This document shows, piece after piece, positions 6,518 to 13,156 of a stretch of 13,156 nt of DNA. The notes under the pieces are model-generated. The model saw only the letters and a list, made by a program, of their open reading frames with translations. It was not told the origin of the DNA and made no database searches. The stretch is from Cyanobium sp. NIES-981 (GTDB taxonomy: Bacteria; Cyanobacteriota; Cyanobacteriia; PCC-6307; Cyanobiaceae), in assembly GCA_945907085.1 (NCBI GenBank), contig CAMDSS010000033.1:1-13156 (forward strand), written 5' to 3'. Position numbers and translations under genes: made by a program. The stretch's first letter is position 1. Every line of letters starts with the position of its first letter.

Positions 6518-7643
6518 AACGCGGCCCAAGCGTGTCCTGCTGGTGGCGGGAGAAGCCTCCGGGGATATGCATGGTGGGGCCCTTGTCCAAGCCCTGCGAC
6601 GTCAACAGCCGGATGTGACCGTGGTTGGCGTGGGGGGCGATCACCTGCGCTCCAGCGGTATGGAGATTTTGGCCGATGTGTGCACCCTCTCGGCCGCTGG
6701 GTTGGTTGAGATTGTCGGCAGCATTCCCCGCCATCACCGGGTGATGGAGCTGCTCAAGGCCCAGATGGACCAGCACCGGCCCGATGTGGTTGCCCTGGTG
6801 GATTACCCGGGCTTCAACATGTTTGTGGCCAAGGAGGCCAGCAAGCGGGGGATTCCGGTTTTCTTCTATATAGCGCCCCAGGTCTGGGCCTGGGGAAAGG
6901 GCAGGGCAAAAAAAATGGCCCGCCTCATCGACCGACTCGCCGTGATTTTTCCTTTTGAGGAGGGGATTTTCAACGCCCACGGCCGTGACTTTGCCCGCTA
7001 CGTGGGCCATCCCTTGGTGGATGAACTCAAGGTCACTCGCTCGGCCCAAGACAGCCGTGCGGTGCATGGATTCTCAGATCAGCAGCCGCTGTTGGTCTTG
7101 ATGCCTGGCAGCCGGCGCTCGGAAGTTCGGCTTCTTTTGCCTGCGATGTTGGCGGCAGCCCAAATCTTGAGGGCCGATGGCTGGCAGGTGGCCCTGTTGA
7201 AAGCTCCCACCATTGACCAGGCCTATCTCGAGCAGATCCATGGGGCCCTTCCCTTCCCGGTTGCCGTCGTGGAGGGCGATGCTTACAACGTGATTGCGGC
7301 GGCGGATGCGGGTGTGATTGCCTCCGGAACAGCAACCCTGGAAGCAGCCCTCTTGGGATGTCCCCATGTGATCCTGTATCGCTTCTCGTTCCTCACCTAT
7401 TTATTGATAAAGCTTGTGATAGGCCGGCGTATTATGGGCCTTCCCAATGTGATCCTGGGGCGATCTTTTTTCCCTGAACTACTGCAACGCGATGTGACAG
7501 CCGGCAACATTGTCCGTGCCGTGCGCGAGATGGCTGGCAATCGGCAAGGTTGCCTGCAAGCCGTCCAGGACTTGCGGAAAGCGATGGGCGACTCTGGTGC
7601 CTCGGAAAGGGCTGCAGAAGAGCTTGCTAGATTAATGGCATGA
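6510..7643 (+). CDS. lpxB: LpxB, lipid A disaccharide synthase
   Basis: LpxB joins UDP-2,3-diacylglucosamine and lipid X to form the beta-1',6-linked disaccharide of lipid A (glycosyltransferase family 19, peripheral inner membrane). From the ATG at 6510 the product is 377 residues, the usual size. Motifs are GEASGDMHG at 14-22, VDYPGFN, YIAPQVWAWGKGR, FPFEEGIF, GHPLVD, LMPGSRRSEV and ASGTATLEAAL, all typical of the family. The start overlaps the end of lpxK by 8 nt. A TTG two codons upstream (6504) is possible but less likely. The stop overlaps the msbA start as ATGA. A local drop in GC begins near its 3' end (around 7390) and continues into msbA. Confidence 0.95.
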   Translation: MLETRPKRVLLVAGEASGDMHGGALVQALRRQQPDVTVVGVGGDHLRSSGMEILADVCTLSAAGLVEIVGSIPRHHRVMELLKAQMDQHRPDVVALVDYPGFNMFVAKEASKRGIPVFFYIAPQVWAWGKGRAKKMARLIDRLAVIFPFEEGIFNAHGRDFARYVGHPLVDELKVTRSAQDSRAVHGFSDQQPLLVLMPGSRRSEVRLLLPAMLAAAQILRADGWQVALLKAPTIDQAYLEQIHGALPFPVAVVEGDAYNVIAAADAGVIASGTATLEAALLGCPHVILYRFSFLTYLLIKLVIGRRIMGLPNVILGRSFFPELLQRDVTAGNIVRAVREMAGNRQGCLQAVQDLRKAMGDSGASERAAEELARLMA

Positions 7644-9373
7644 GTCAGCAATCTGTCTATTGGCGCCTTGCTCTTTATGGGCGCCGCTATCTCTGGCCCA
7701 CCTTTTCCCTGGCCCTCTTCTTTAACTTTATCTACGGTGCTTCCACGGGGCTCGTGCCCCTGGTGATCAAGTACCTCTTTGATGAGGTTCTTCCGTCCCA
7801 GGATCGGTTGCGGCTTTATAGCGCTCCGGTTGCCATTGTTATTGTCATCTCAATTCGAGCGGCGGCTCAATATTTAGGCAATTATCTGACGGAGCGTGTG
7901 GGCCAGGAGATGACGGCTGACCTGCGTAATACGTTGGCGGCCAAGATCTTGGATCTGCCGCAGTCGTATATCGATAAAAATCCTTCCAGTGTCTTGGTTT
8001 CAAGAGTGCTTTCGGATGTGAATCTTGTTAAGGGAGGGATTGTCGATGGATTCGTTTCTGTCATTAAGGATGCAATTACCCTGATCGCCTTGGTTTCGGT
8101 TGCTTTTTATCAGGATTGGCTGCTGTCTTTAATAGCGTTTGTTCTCTTTCCCTTCGCTATTTATCCTGTCATTAAGTCCTCGAAAAAGGTGAGGCGAACG
8201 TCAAAGCAGGGGCAGTCAAGTTTGGCCCGTTTGGCGACCTATCTTCAGGAGTCGATTGTGGGCTCCAGGGTTGTCAAAATTTTTGGGATGCAGGCCTATG
8301 AGCTGCGGAGATTTGAGTCGGAAAATCAATCTGTTCGAGAAAGCGCTCTTAAGACGACCCGGGCTAAGCTGGCTAACCAGCCCTTGATGGAATTGCTGGG
8401 TGCGGTGGGATTTAGTGCCGTCTTGTTGTATGGCGGCGAAAGTGTGATTGCGGGAGCCCGTACGACCGGAAGCTTGTTTGCCTTTTTGACCTCCCTCTAT
8501 CTTTGTTATGCTCCTTTCAAAAGTATAGCGAAATCGAACACATCTTGGCAGCAGGGAGCTTCTGCGGCGGAAGATCTGTATGCAATTCTGGATGTCCCCC
8601 CTGATCCCGCTGAAGCCCCTGCCCCTCAAAGTGTTAGGAGCTTCTCTGATGCCCTGATATCGAAGGGGGTCTGTTTTGGCTATGGCGATGAGGTTGTCAT
8701 TAATCAGCTCAATCTTGAAATTCCCAAGGGTCGCACTGTGGCCCTGGTGGGATCAAGTGGTGGCGGCAAGAGTACGATTATCGATCTTTTCTGCCGCCTC
8801 TATGAACCCACGGCAGGCGCTATTACCCTTGATGGAATTGATCTTCGTGATCTGTCTCTCGAGGGTTTGCGCAAGCAGATCTCTGTTGTTGATCAGAATA
8901 CCTTTCTCTTTAATGACACCGTCGCTAACAATATCGCCTATGGCCATACCGAATCCAGCCCTGAACGGATTGAGGCTGCAGCCCGTGCAGCAAATGCCCA
9001 TGATTTCATCGTGCAGCTGCCCGATGGCTACAACACCCTGATTGGTGAAAATGGAACGATGCTGTCTGGGGGGCAACGGCAGCGGGTGGCCATTGCCAGG
9101 GCCCTGATCAAAAATGCCCCGATCCTGTTTTTGGATGAGGCCACGTCGGCCCTTGATTCGGCATCCGAAAAGGTCGTTCAGGAGGCCCTGGATCGCCTCA
9201 TGGCCAATCGCACCACCCTGGTGGTGGCCCATCGCCTGTCCACGGTGGTGAATGCCGATTGCATCTGTGTGATTGCTGGGGGCCAGGTGGTGGAATCCGG
9301 CACCCACGCGGCACTTTTGGGCCACGGAGGCGTTTATTCACGCCTATTTTCGACTCAATTCGCCAACGCCTAG
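7640..9373 (+). CDS. msbA: MsbA-type lipid A exporter (ABC transporter half-molecule)
   Basis: This is a fused transmembrane and ATPase half-transporter that would act as a homodimer; MsbA flips lipid A-core across the inner membrane. The 577-residue product has a six-helix exporter domain (about residues 15-310) and a nucleotide-binding domain. In the latter are Walker A GSSGGGKST at 371-379, the Q-loop (VVDQNTFLFND), the signature LSGGQRQR from 475, Walker B ILFLDEATS at 495-503 and the H-loop His531. All ATPase residues are intact. The ATG overlaps the lpxB stop by 4 nt, which supports a lipid A role over drug export. The transmembrane half is coded at about 40-55% GC in sampled rows, against 60% or more after about 8940, so the gene has mixed composition. 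A general lipid or polysaccharide exporter is the alternative. Confidence 0.9.
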   Translation: MSQQSVYWRLALYGRRYLWPTFSLALFFNFIYGASTGLVPLVIKYLFDEVLPSQDRLRLYSAPVAIVIVISIRAAAQYLGNYLTERVGQEMTADLRNTLAAKILDLPQSYIDKNPSSVLVSRVLSDVNLVKGGIVDGFVSVIKDAITLIALVSVAFYQDWLLSLIAFVLFPFAIYPVIKSSKKVRRTSKQGQSSLARLATYLQESIVGSRVVKIFGMQAYELRRFESENQSVRESALKTTRAKLANQPLMELLGAVGFSAVLLYGGESVIAGARTTGSLFAFLTSLYLCYAPFKSIAKSNTSWQQGASAAEDLYAILDVPPDPAEAPAPQSVRSFSDALISKGVCFGYGDEVVINQLNLEIPKGRTVALVGSSGGGKSTIIDLFCRLYEPTAGAITLDGIDLRDLSLEGLRKQISVVDQNTFLFNDTVANNIAYGHTESSPERIEAAARAANAHDFIVQLPDGYNTLIGENGTMLSGGQRQRVAIARALIKNAPILFLDEATSALDSASEKVVQEALDRLMANRTTLVVAHRLSTVVNADCICVIAGGQVVESGTHAALLGHGGVYSRLFSTQFANA

Positions 9374-9387
9374 GCAGGCTCTTCCGT

Positions 9388-10911
9388 ATGTCACCTGCGA
9401 ATGTGCCGACGCTTTCGGATCTGCCATCACCACAAGGCACCTTCGACCGGGATGACTGGGCTGGGGCCTTTCGCAATGTGGAGGTGGAGCTCGAGAACGA
9501 GCCCCTGGTTGCCGTCCGCGGAGAGATTCCCCCTGACCTGAGTGGCTGCCTCTATCGCAATGGCCCCGGGCGGCTGGAGCGCGCTGGCCGCTTGGTGCAC
9601 CATCCCTTCGATGGTGACGGCATGATCTGCGCCCTGCGCTTTTCTGAAGGTGGCGCTGTGTTTACGAATCGCTTTGTGCGCACCGAGGGCTGGCTGGCGG
9701 AGGAGGCCGCAGACCAGGTGTTGTATCGCGGTGTGTTCGGCACCCAGAAGCCCGGTGGCCCCTTGGCCAATGCCTTTGATCTGCGGCTCAAGAACATTGC
9801 CAACACCCATGTGGTGCGCCTTGGCGATGACCTGCTGGCCCTTTGGGAGGCCAGTTCGCCCCACGCCCTCGATCCAGTCACCCTCGAAACCCGGGGCCTG
9901 ACCTTGCTGGATGGGGTGCTCAAGCCAGGTGAGGCCTTCAGCGCCCACCCTCGCTTTGATCCCGGCCACCACGGCGAACCCCGCATGGTCACCTTCGGGG
10001 TGAAGACAGGCCCGCGCAGCACCTTGCGGTTGATGGAGTTCGCCACCGAGGGCCCCAGGGCCGGTCAATTGGTGTCAGATCGGAGTGACAGCTTCAAGGG
10101 CTTCGCCTTTCTGCATGACTTCGCGATCACGCCCAACTGGGCGGTGTTCCTTCAAAACGCAGTCGATTTCAACCCCTTGCCGTTTGTGTTGGGGCAAAAG
10201 GGTGCGGCCCAGTGTTTGAGTTCCAAGGCTGGTGGCCAGGCCCAGTTCTGGTTGGTGCCGAGGGATGGGGGAACGTTTGCTGGGCAGCAGCCCCGGTTGA
10301 TTGATGCGCCGGAGGGATTTGTCTTCCACCACCTCAATGCCTATGAGGAGGGTGATCAGCTTGTGGTTGAGAGCATTTTTTACGCCGATTTCCCTTCCGT
10401 CGGCCCCGATGTGGATTTCCGTTCGATTGATTTCGAACTCATCCCCGAAGGCCTCTTGGAGCGTTGCCGCATTGACCTCACCACCGACAACCTCAGCTGT
10501 GAGCGTCTCAGTGAACGCTGCTGTGAATTCGCGATGGTCAATCCCGCCAAGCAAGGCCTGCCGGCCCGTTATGGCTGGATGGCGGTGGCCGAACGGAATC
10601 AGGGCAATGACCCCTTGCAAGCCATCAAAAAGCTCGATCTGCAGACCGGAGAACGGCGGGTGTGGAGTGCTGCACCGCGCGGATTCGTGAGTGAACCGAT
10701 CATGGTTCCCCGGCCTGGTTCCACTAGCGAAGACGAGGGTTGGGTGCTCACCGTGATCTGGAACGGAGCCCGCAATGGCAGCGACTTGGTGATCCTCAAC
10801 GCCTCAACCATGGCTGAGCAGGCGGCGATTGAGTTGCCAGTGGCGATGCCCTACGGTTTGCATGGAAGTTGGGTAGGCGAGGGAAAGCTTAATTTTGACC
10901 AAGATCATTAA
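9388..10911 (+). CDS. Carotenoid cleavage oxygenase (RPE65/CCD family)
   Basis: Members of this family use a non-heme Fe(II) held by four histidines to cleave a double bond in carotenoids or apocarotenoids with O2. The 507-residue product has a seven-bladed propeller layout with conserved stretches GCLYRNGPGR, HHPFDGDGM, ALWEASSPHALDP and IPEGLLERCRIDL. The likely iron ligands are His187 (AHPRFDP), His243 (FLHDF), His314 or His315 (FHHLNAYE) and His492 (YGLHGSW). The substrate cannot be told from sequence; apocarotenoid cleavage to retinal is one option. The start chosen is the ATG at 9388, 14 nt after the msbA stop. A longer frame from 9259 would overlap msbA by more than 100 nt. The last 8 or so residues (KLNFDQDH) are coded by AT-rich DNA and extend past the usual end, at the border of the foreign-looking patch. 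Confidence 0.92.
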   Translation: MSPANVPTLSDLPSPQGTFDRDDWAGAFRNVEVELENEPLVAVRGEIPPDLSGCLYRNGPGRLERAGRLVHHPFDGDGMICALRFSEGGAVFTNRFVRTEGWLAEEAADQVLYRGVFGTQKPGGPLANAFDLRLKNIANTHVVRLGDDLLALWEASSPHALDPVTLETRGLTLLDGVLKPGEAFSAHPRFDPGHHGEPRMVTFGVKTGPRSTLRLMEFATEGPRAGQLVSDRSDSFKGFAFLHDFAITPNWAVFLQNAVDFNPLPFVLGQKGAAQCLSSKAGGQAQFWLVPRDGGTFAGQQPRLIDAPEGFVFHHLNAYEEGDQLVVESIFYADFPSVGPDVDFRSIDFELIPEGLLERCRIDLTTDNLSCERLSERCCEFAMVNPAKQGLPARYGWMAVAERNQGNDPLQAIKKLDLQTGERRVWSAAPRGFVSEPIMVPRPGSTSEDEGWVLTVIWNGARNGSDLVILNASTMAEQAAIELPVAMPYGLHGSWVGEGKLNFDQDH

Positions 10912-10913
10912 TG
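10906..10913. other. Palindrome shared by two convergent stop codons
   Basis: The 8-bp palindrome CATTAATG encodes His-stop on both strands. The plus-strand carotenoid oxygenase ends CAT-TAA at 10906-10911, and the minus-strand RgpF-like gene ends CAT-TAA at 10913-10908. The coding regions overlap by 4 nt (10908-10911), leaving no room for a terminator between them. Confidence 0.9.
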
Positions 10914-12026
10914 GTTGCTTTGGCGAGATGTATTGATTGTTTCCAGTATTTTGTTGTAGACATATTGCCCTTTGGCCCCTTTAGATTTAATTCCTTTCTT
11001 AAGAAAGGGTAGCTTGCCCTTAGTGCACAACATGTGAGCCAGGGTATAGCCCGGGTGGAATCGTATGGATAGGTTGGCTAGGGAGGTAATGGCTTTGCTG
11101 CGCCAGTCCTTGCAGTCTTCTTTGAATTCAAGGGCGAGTGACTGAAGGTCTTTTATCAGTTGTTTTTGCTTTTGTGTGTTCTGAGGGGTTATGGCCATTT
11201 TTATTTCTTCGAGTAATTCCTGGTTGCTCAATTTATTTGCAAGGGTGAATATGTCTTGGTGGCTCATAAGTCCTCCATGGCTGAATCCCTGCTTGATGGC
11301 CCACTTGCTAAGGCCAATCTCGCCTCTTTTGATAACATCTTTTTTGATGCTTGAAAGCTTTAGGCTTCTAAAGTATCTCTGCAGGCATTTGCTTTGGGCG
11401 ATAGATTCTCCGAGCATTATAGCAAATGATGGGTAGTGAAAATCTCTGTTGTCAGTTTTGACTAGTCCAAAATTAGGTGCCTTCGCGCTTATGGATTTGG
11501 GTTTATTGTAGCCATTTATGCACATTGACCCTGTGAAGTCCCAGCCACTGCTTTCGGCTTCGATGATCCATGTTGAGTTTTCTTGTAAGGGAAAGATTGT
11601 CGAATCATTGATTAAAAGCAGTTTTTTGCACTTTTTCAGAATACTGCTGCTAGCGAGAATCCCCTCCCGGTATCCGCCAAAATCGTATCCGTAATTCGCG
11701 CGCTCGATTATGCGAAGGCTGTATTTTTTGAGAAGCTCTAGATCTGTTTTGGGTAGCTTGGCGTTGCTGACAATTACGGTCGAGTAGCAATTTTTCAGAA
11801 GCTCTTCTAGCGTTCTCTCGTGAAATTTATCGATTCCGTTTGCTGGAAATATGAGATATATTGCAATCTTTTTTGATATTTTTTGCATCCCTTCTGTGAT
11901 TTGATTTCTTCTTCTGAGGAATAAATCATGATAGATGTTATTGAATATTAGGCCGGCCAGTCTTTTTGGCATGCGTGCAATTTGGTTCCCAACTCTTTTT
12001 GATTCGCGAATGATTTTTTCAATCAT
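10908..12026 (-). CDS. RgpF family (rhamnan synthesis protein F-like) glycosyltransferase or polysaccharide protein
   Basis: The 372-residue product fits the RgpF family, which takes part in assembly of rhamnose-containing and other surface polysaccharides. The signature segments are VIVSNAKL (85-92), ERANYGYDFGGYREG (108-122) and LLLINDSTIFPL (136-147). They are followed by GWDFTGSM (161-168) and YPSFAIMLGES, then the EIGLSKWAIKQGF stretch (236-248). The N-terminal 45 residues are basic. Family members often sit as domains next to other glycosyltransferases; here the gene stands alone. It starts inside the rdgB stop (ATGA overlap), so it is probably read from the pgm-rdgB transcript. It is far more AT-rich than every neighbour, a sign of transfer. 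The sugar and acceptor cannot be deduced. The family call is good; the precise function is unknown. Confidence 0.8.
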   Translation of the reverse strand: MIEKIIRESKRVGNQIARMPKRLAGLIFNNIYHDLFLRRRNQITEGMQKISKKIAIYLIFPANGIDKFHERTLEELLKNCYSTVIVSNAKLPKTDLELLKKYSLRIIERANYGYDFGGYREGILASSSILKKCKKLLLINDSTIFPLQENSTWIIEAESSGWDFTGSMCINGYNKPKSISAKAPNFGLVKTDNRDFHYPSFAIMLGESIAQSKCLQRYFRSLKLSSIKKDVIKRGEIGLSKWAIKQGFSHGGLMSHQDIFTLANKLSNQELLEEIKMAITPQNTQKQKQLIKDLQSLALEFKEDCKDWRSKAITSLANLSIRFHPGYTLAHMLCTKGKLPFLKKGIKSKGAKGQYVYNKILETINTSRQSNH

Positions 12027-12661
12027 TTTGCTTCCTTGTTCTTGCCATGGTGCAAAATTGTTTCGAGCTTATGACTAAGTAATGAAAAAGCCCGCCCGCG
12101 ATGGCCAATGCGGCCTTTGATCTCTTTGGCCATTTCCGCAAAGGTTTGGCCCGCTTCGGGCACGTAAAACACCGGGTCATAGCCAAAGCCCCCTTCTCCC
12201 CTTGGGCCGGTGAGGATTTCCCCAGGGCAGTGCCCCTCCACCTCCAGTTGGATCGCCCCACTGGGATCAGCCACCGCCAGGGCTGCCACGAACTGGGCGC
12301 GGCGGTTCCCCTGGCTTGGTTCTGGATCGCTGCAGCCGTTGGCGGCGGCCAGTTCCGCCAGCAATCGTGCAATGCGGGCCTGATCGCTTTCGGCGTAGCG
12401 GGCCGAATGCACCCCAGGGGCCCCGCCAAGGGCGTCGACGCAGAGGCCTGAGTCGTCGGCGAGGGCCCAGTGGCCCGTGGCCTTGGCCACGGCAGAGGCC
12501 TTGAGCCGGGCGTTTTCCGCAAACGTGCTGCCGGTTTCGTCCACCTCAAGGCCCGGGGGCTGGGGGCTGATCTCCAGATCCAGAGCGGCCAGCAAATGGC
12601 TGAATTCGCGCACCTTGCCGGCATTTCCGCTGGCGATGAGGAGCACCTTGGCTTGATCCAT
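12023..12661 (-). CDS. rdgB: RdgB/HAM1, XTP/dITP diphosphatase
   Basis: This housekeeping enzyme hydrolyses non-canonical purine nucleotides (dITP, XTP) to monophosphates, keeping them out of DNA and RNA. The 212-residue product has ASGNAGKVREF at the N-terminus (phosphate binding), DETGSTFAENARLKA (41-55), ADDSGLCVDALGGAPGVHSARY (68-89), GEGGFGYDPVF (155-165) and HRGRA (187-191). The usual SHR of the base-recognition site reads GHR here (Gly186). The last 22 residues (FSLLSHKLETILHHGKNKEAK region) are coded by AT-rich DNA belonging to the patch downstream and look like a replaced tail. The start is ATG at 12661, 7 nt after the phosphohexomutase stop; the stop overlaps the next gene by 4 nt. 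Identity is secure. Confidence 0.94.
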   Translation of the reverse strand: MDQAKVLLIASGNAGKVREFSHLLAALDLEISPQPPGLEVDETGSTFAENARLKASAVAKATGHWALADDSGLCVDALGGAPGVHSARYAESDQARIARLLAELAAANGCSDPEPSQGNRRAQFVAALAVADPSGAIQLEVEGHCPGEILTGPRGEGGFGYDPVFYVPEAGQTFAEMAKEIKGRIGHRGRAFSLLSHKLETILHHGKNKEAK

Positions 12662-12668
12662 TGGGAGT

Positions 12669-13156
12669 TCAGACCTCTTCGGCCAACTGCTTGGCCCAGG
12701 CCAGCACTTCGGCCACGCGGGTTTGGGTGGGGGCTTCGCAGTAGAGCCGTAGGAGCGGTTCGGTGCCTGAAAACCGCAACATCAACCAATGGCTGGCACC
12801 GAGCCGCAGCTTGACGCCATCGGTGGTGACCACCTGCTGCACTGGGGCTCCTGCCACCTCGGTGGGTGGGGCCTCGGCGAGCCGCTGTTCGAGGCGCCTG
12901 CGCGTGGCCATATCCGGCAGCCGCAGATCCAGTCGGTCGTAGGCGGCAGCGCCGCCACACTGGTCTTGGAGGGCATCGATGCGCTCGCCTAGGGGCTTGC
13001 CCCCTTCCACGAGGGCTTCGATGAGAAGCAGGGCAGCGAACAGGGCATCCCTCTCGGGTAGGTGCATGCCAAAGCCCACCCCACCGGATTCCTCACCGCC
13101 CACCAGCACCTCGCTGCTGAGCATTTCACTGGCGATGTACTTGAACCCCACGGGCA
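12669..13156 (-). CDS. Phosphohexomutase (phosphoglucomutase/phosphomannomutase family), C-terminal part only
   Basis: The enzyme interconverts hexose 6-phosphate and hexose 1-phosphate, feeding sugar-nucleotide synthesis or glycogen. Only the last 160 or so residues are in the window; the frame is open to the right edge and begins ...PVGFKYIASEM, which is internal sequence, so the GTG at 13151 is not a start. The sugar-binding loop VGGEESGGVGFGMH and the C-terminal phosphate-binding loop MLRFSGTEPLLRLYCEA are both clear. These loops fit the alpha-D-phosphohexomutase superfamily. The GEESGG loop fits a glucose/mannose mutase better than GlmM, but the substrate is not certain. It is first in the visible minus-strand unit with rdgB and the RgpF-like gene. 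Confidence 0.9.
   Translation of the reverse strand, partial: PVGFKYIASEMLSSEVLVGGEESGGVGFGMHLPERDALFAALLLIEALVEGGKPLGERIDALQDQCGGAAAYDRLDLRLPDMATRRRLEQRLAEAPPTEVAGAPVQQVVTTDGVKLRLGASHWLMLRFSGTEPLLRLYCEAPTQTRVAEVLAWAKQLAEEV

Larger units (their letters stand above)
10885..12090. other. AT-rich patch of probable horizontal origin carrying one gene
   Basis: Base composition changes sharply at both edges. Sampled 60-base rows inside give about 27% (11821-11880), 32% (11881-11940) and 37% GC (11161-11220); a row outside (12241-12300) gives 70%. The left edge falls within the last codons of the carotenoid oxygenase, and the right edge within the last 22 or so codons of rdgB. The patch therefore supplies the 3' ends of both flanking genes plus the whole RgpF-like gene. 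I found no transposase, inverted repeats or convincing direct repeats at the edges, so recombination between conserved flanks is more likely than transposition. Confidence 0.75.

Noticed and set aside
9259..9387. Upstream start for the carotenoid oxygenase
   Set aside because: It would overlap msbA by more than 100 nt and add 43 residues that are out-of-frame msbA sequence; the ATG at 9388 fits the family N-terminus.
10881..12075. Direct repeats (AGCTTA-like) at both edges of the AT-rich patch, as a target-site duplication
   Set aside because: Only about six bases match at approximate positions, which is expected by chance; no transposase or inverted ends are present.
12019..12960. 313-codon minus-strand frame across the phosphohexomutase and rdgB
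   Set aside because: It is a shifted frame over two genes with intact family motifs; the Arg/Pro/Ala-rich translation is typical of a GC-rich shadow.
1..13156. tRNA, rRNA, CRISPR array, phage or toxin-antitoxin system
   Set aside because: No cloverleaf-like segments, regular repeats or small paired ORFs of such type were seen on either strand; nearly all sequence is accounted for by the listed genes.

Overview
The window comes from a picocyanobacterium of the Synechococcus/Cyanobium/Prochlorococcus group. The evidence is an NDH-1 block (ndhC-ndhK) divergent from rubA-ycf48-psbE-psbF-psbL-psbJ, the long (66-residue) PsbJ that I associate with this clade, and high GC (about 60-70% in most rows counted). 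The high GC points to a Synechococcus/Cyanobium-type genome rather than a low-GC Prochlorococcus. The identification rests on remembered families; no search was run.

Layout. Minus strand 1-934: ndhK (cut by the left edge) and ndhC, NDH-1 subunits. A 90-bp divergent spacer follows. Plus strand 1025-3348: rubA (membrane rubredoxin, photosystem I assembly), ycf48 (photosystem II assembly lipoprotein), then psbE, psbF, psbL and psbJ (cytochrome b559 and small PSII subunits). psbF and psbL are short genes read directly from the sequence. A strong nested hairpin at 3380-3421 probably ends this operon. Plus strand 3479-10911: a tightly packed run of a DUF374 acyltransferase, waaA (kdtA), lpxK, lpxB, an MsbA-type ABC transporter and a carotenoid cleavage oxygenase, with gaps of 2 to 14 nt or overlaps of 4 to 8 nt. 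Minus strand 13156-10908: the C-terminal part of a phosphohexomutase, rdgB, and an AT-rich gene of the RgpF (rhamnan synthesis F) family. This last gene meets the carotenoid oxygenase tail to tail with a 4-nt overlap.

How the genes fit together. The first half builds and repairs the photosynthetic electron-transfer machinery. The second half reads as late lipid A assembly: disaccharide synthesis (LpxB), 4'-phosphorylation (LpxK), Kdo transfer (WaaA), probable secondary acylation (DUF374 protein) and flipping across the inner membrane (MsbA). This is notable because the LPS reported for marine Synechococcus lacks Kdo and phosphate. The RgpF-like gene lies in an approximately 1.2-kb AT-rich patch (27-37% GC in sampled rows, against about 70% beside it). 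The patch also covers the last codons of both neighbouring genes, suggesting a horizontally acquired surface-polysaccharide gene in a conserved locus. msbA shows a second, milder GC dip over its transmembrane half.

No tRNA, rRNA, CRISPR array, IS element or phage gene was seen. No gene-free stretch exceeds about 130 bp. I found no wholly new multi-gene system; the lipid A/Kdo cluster and the RgpF-like patch are the best leads.
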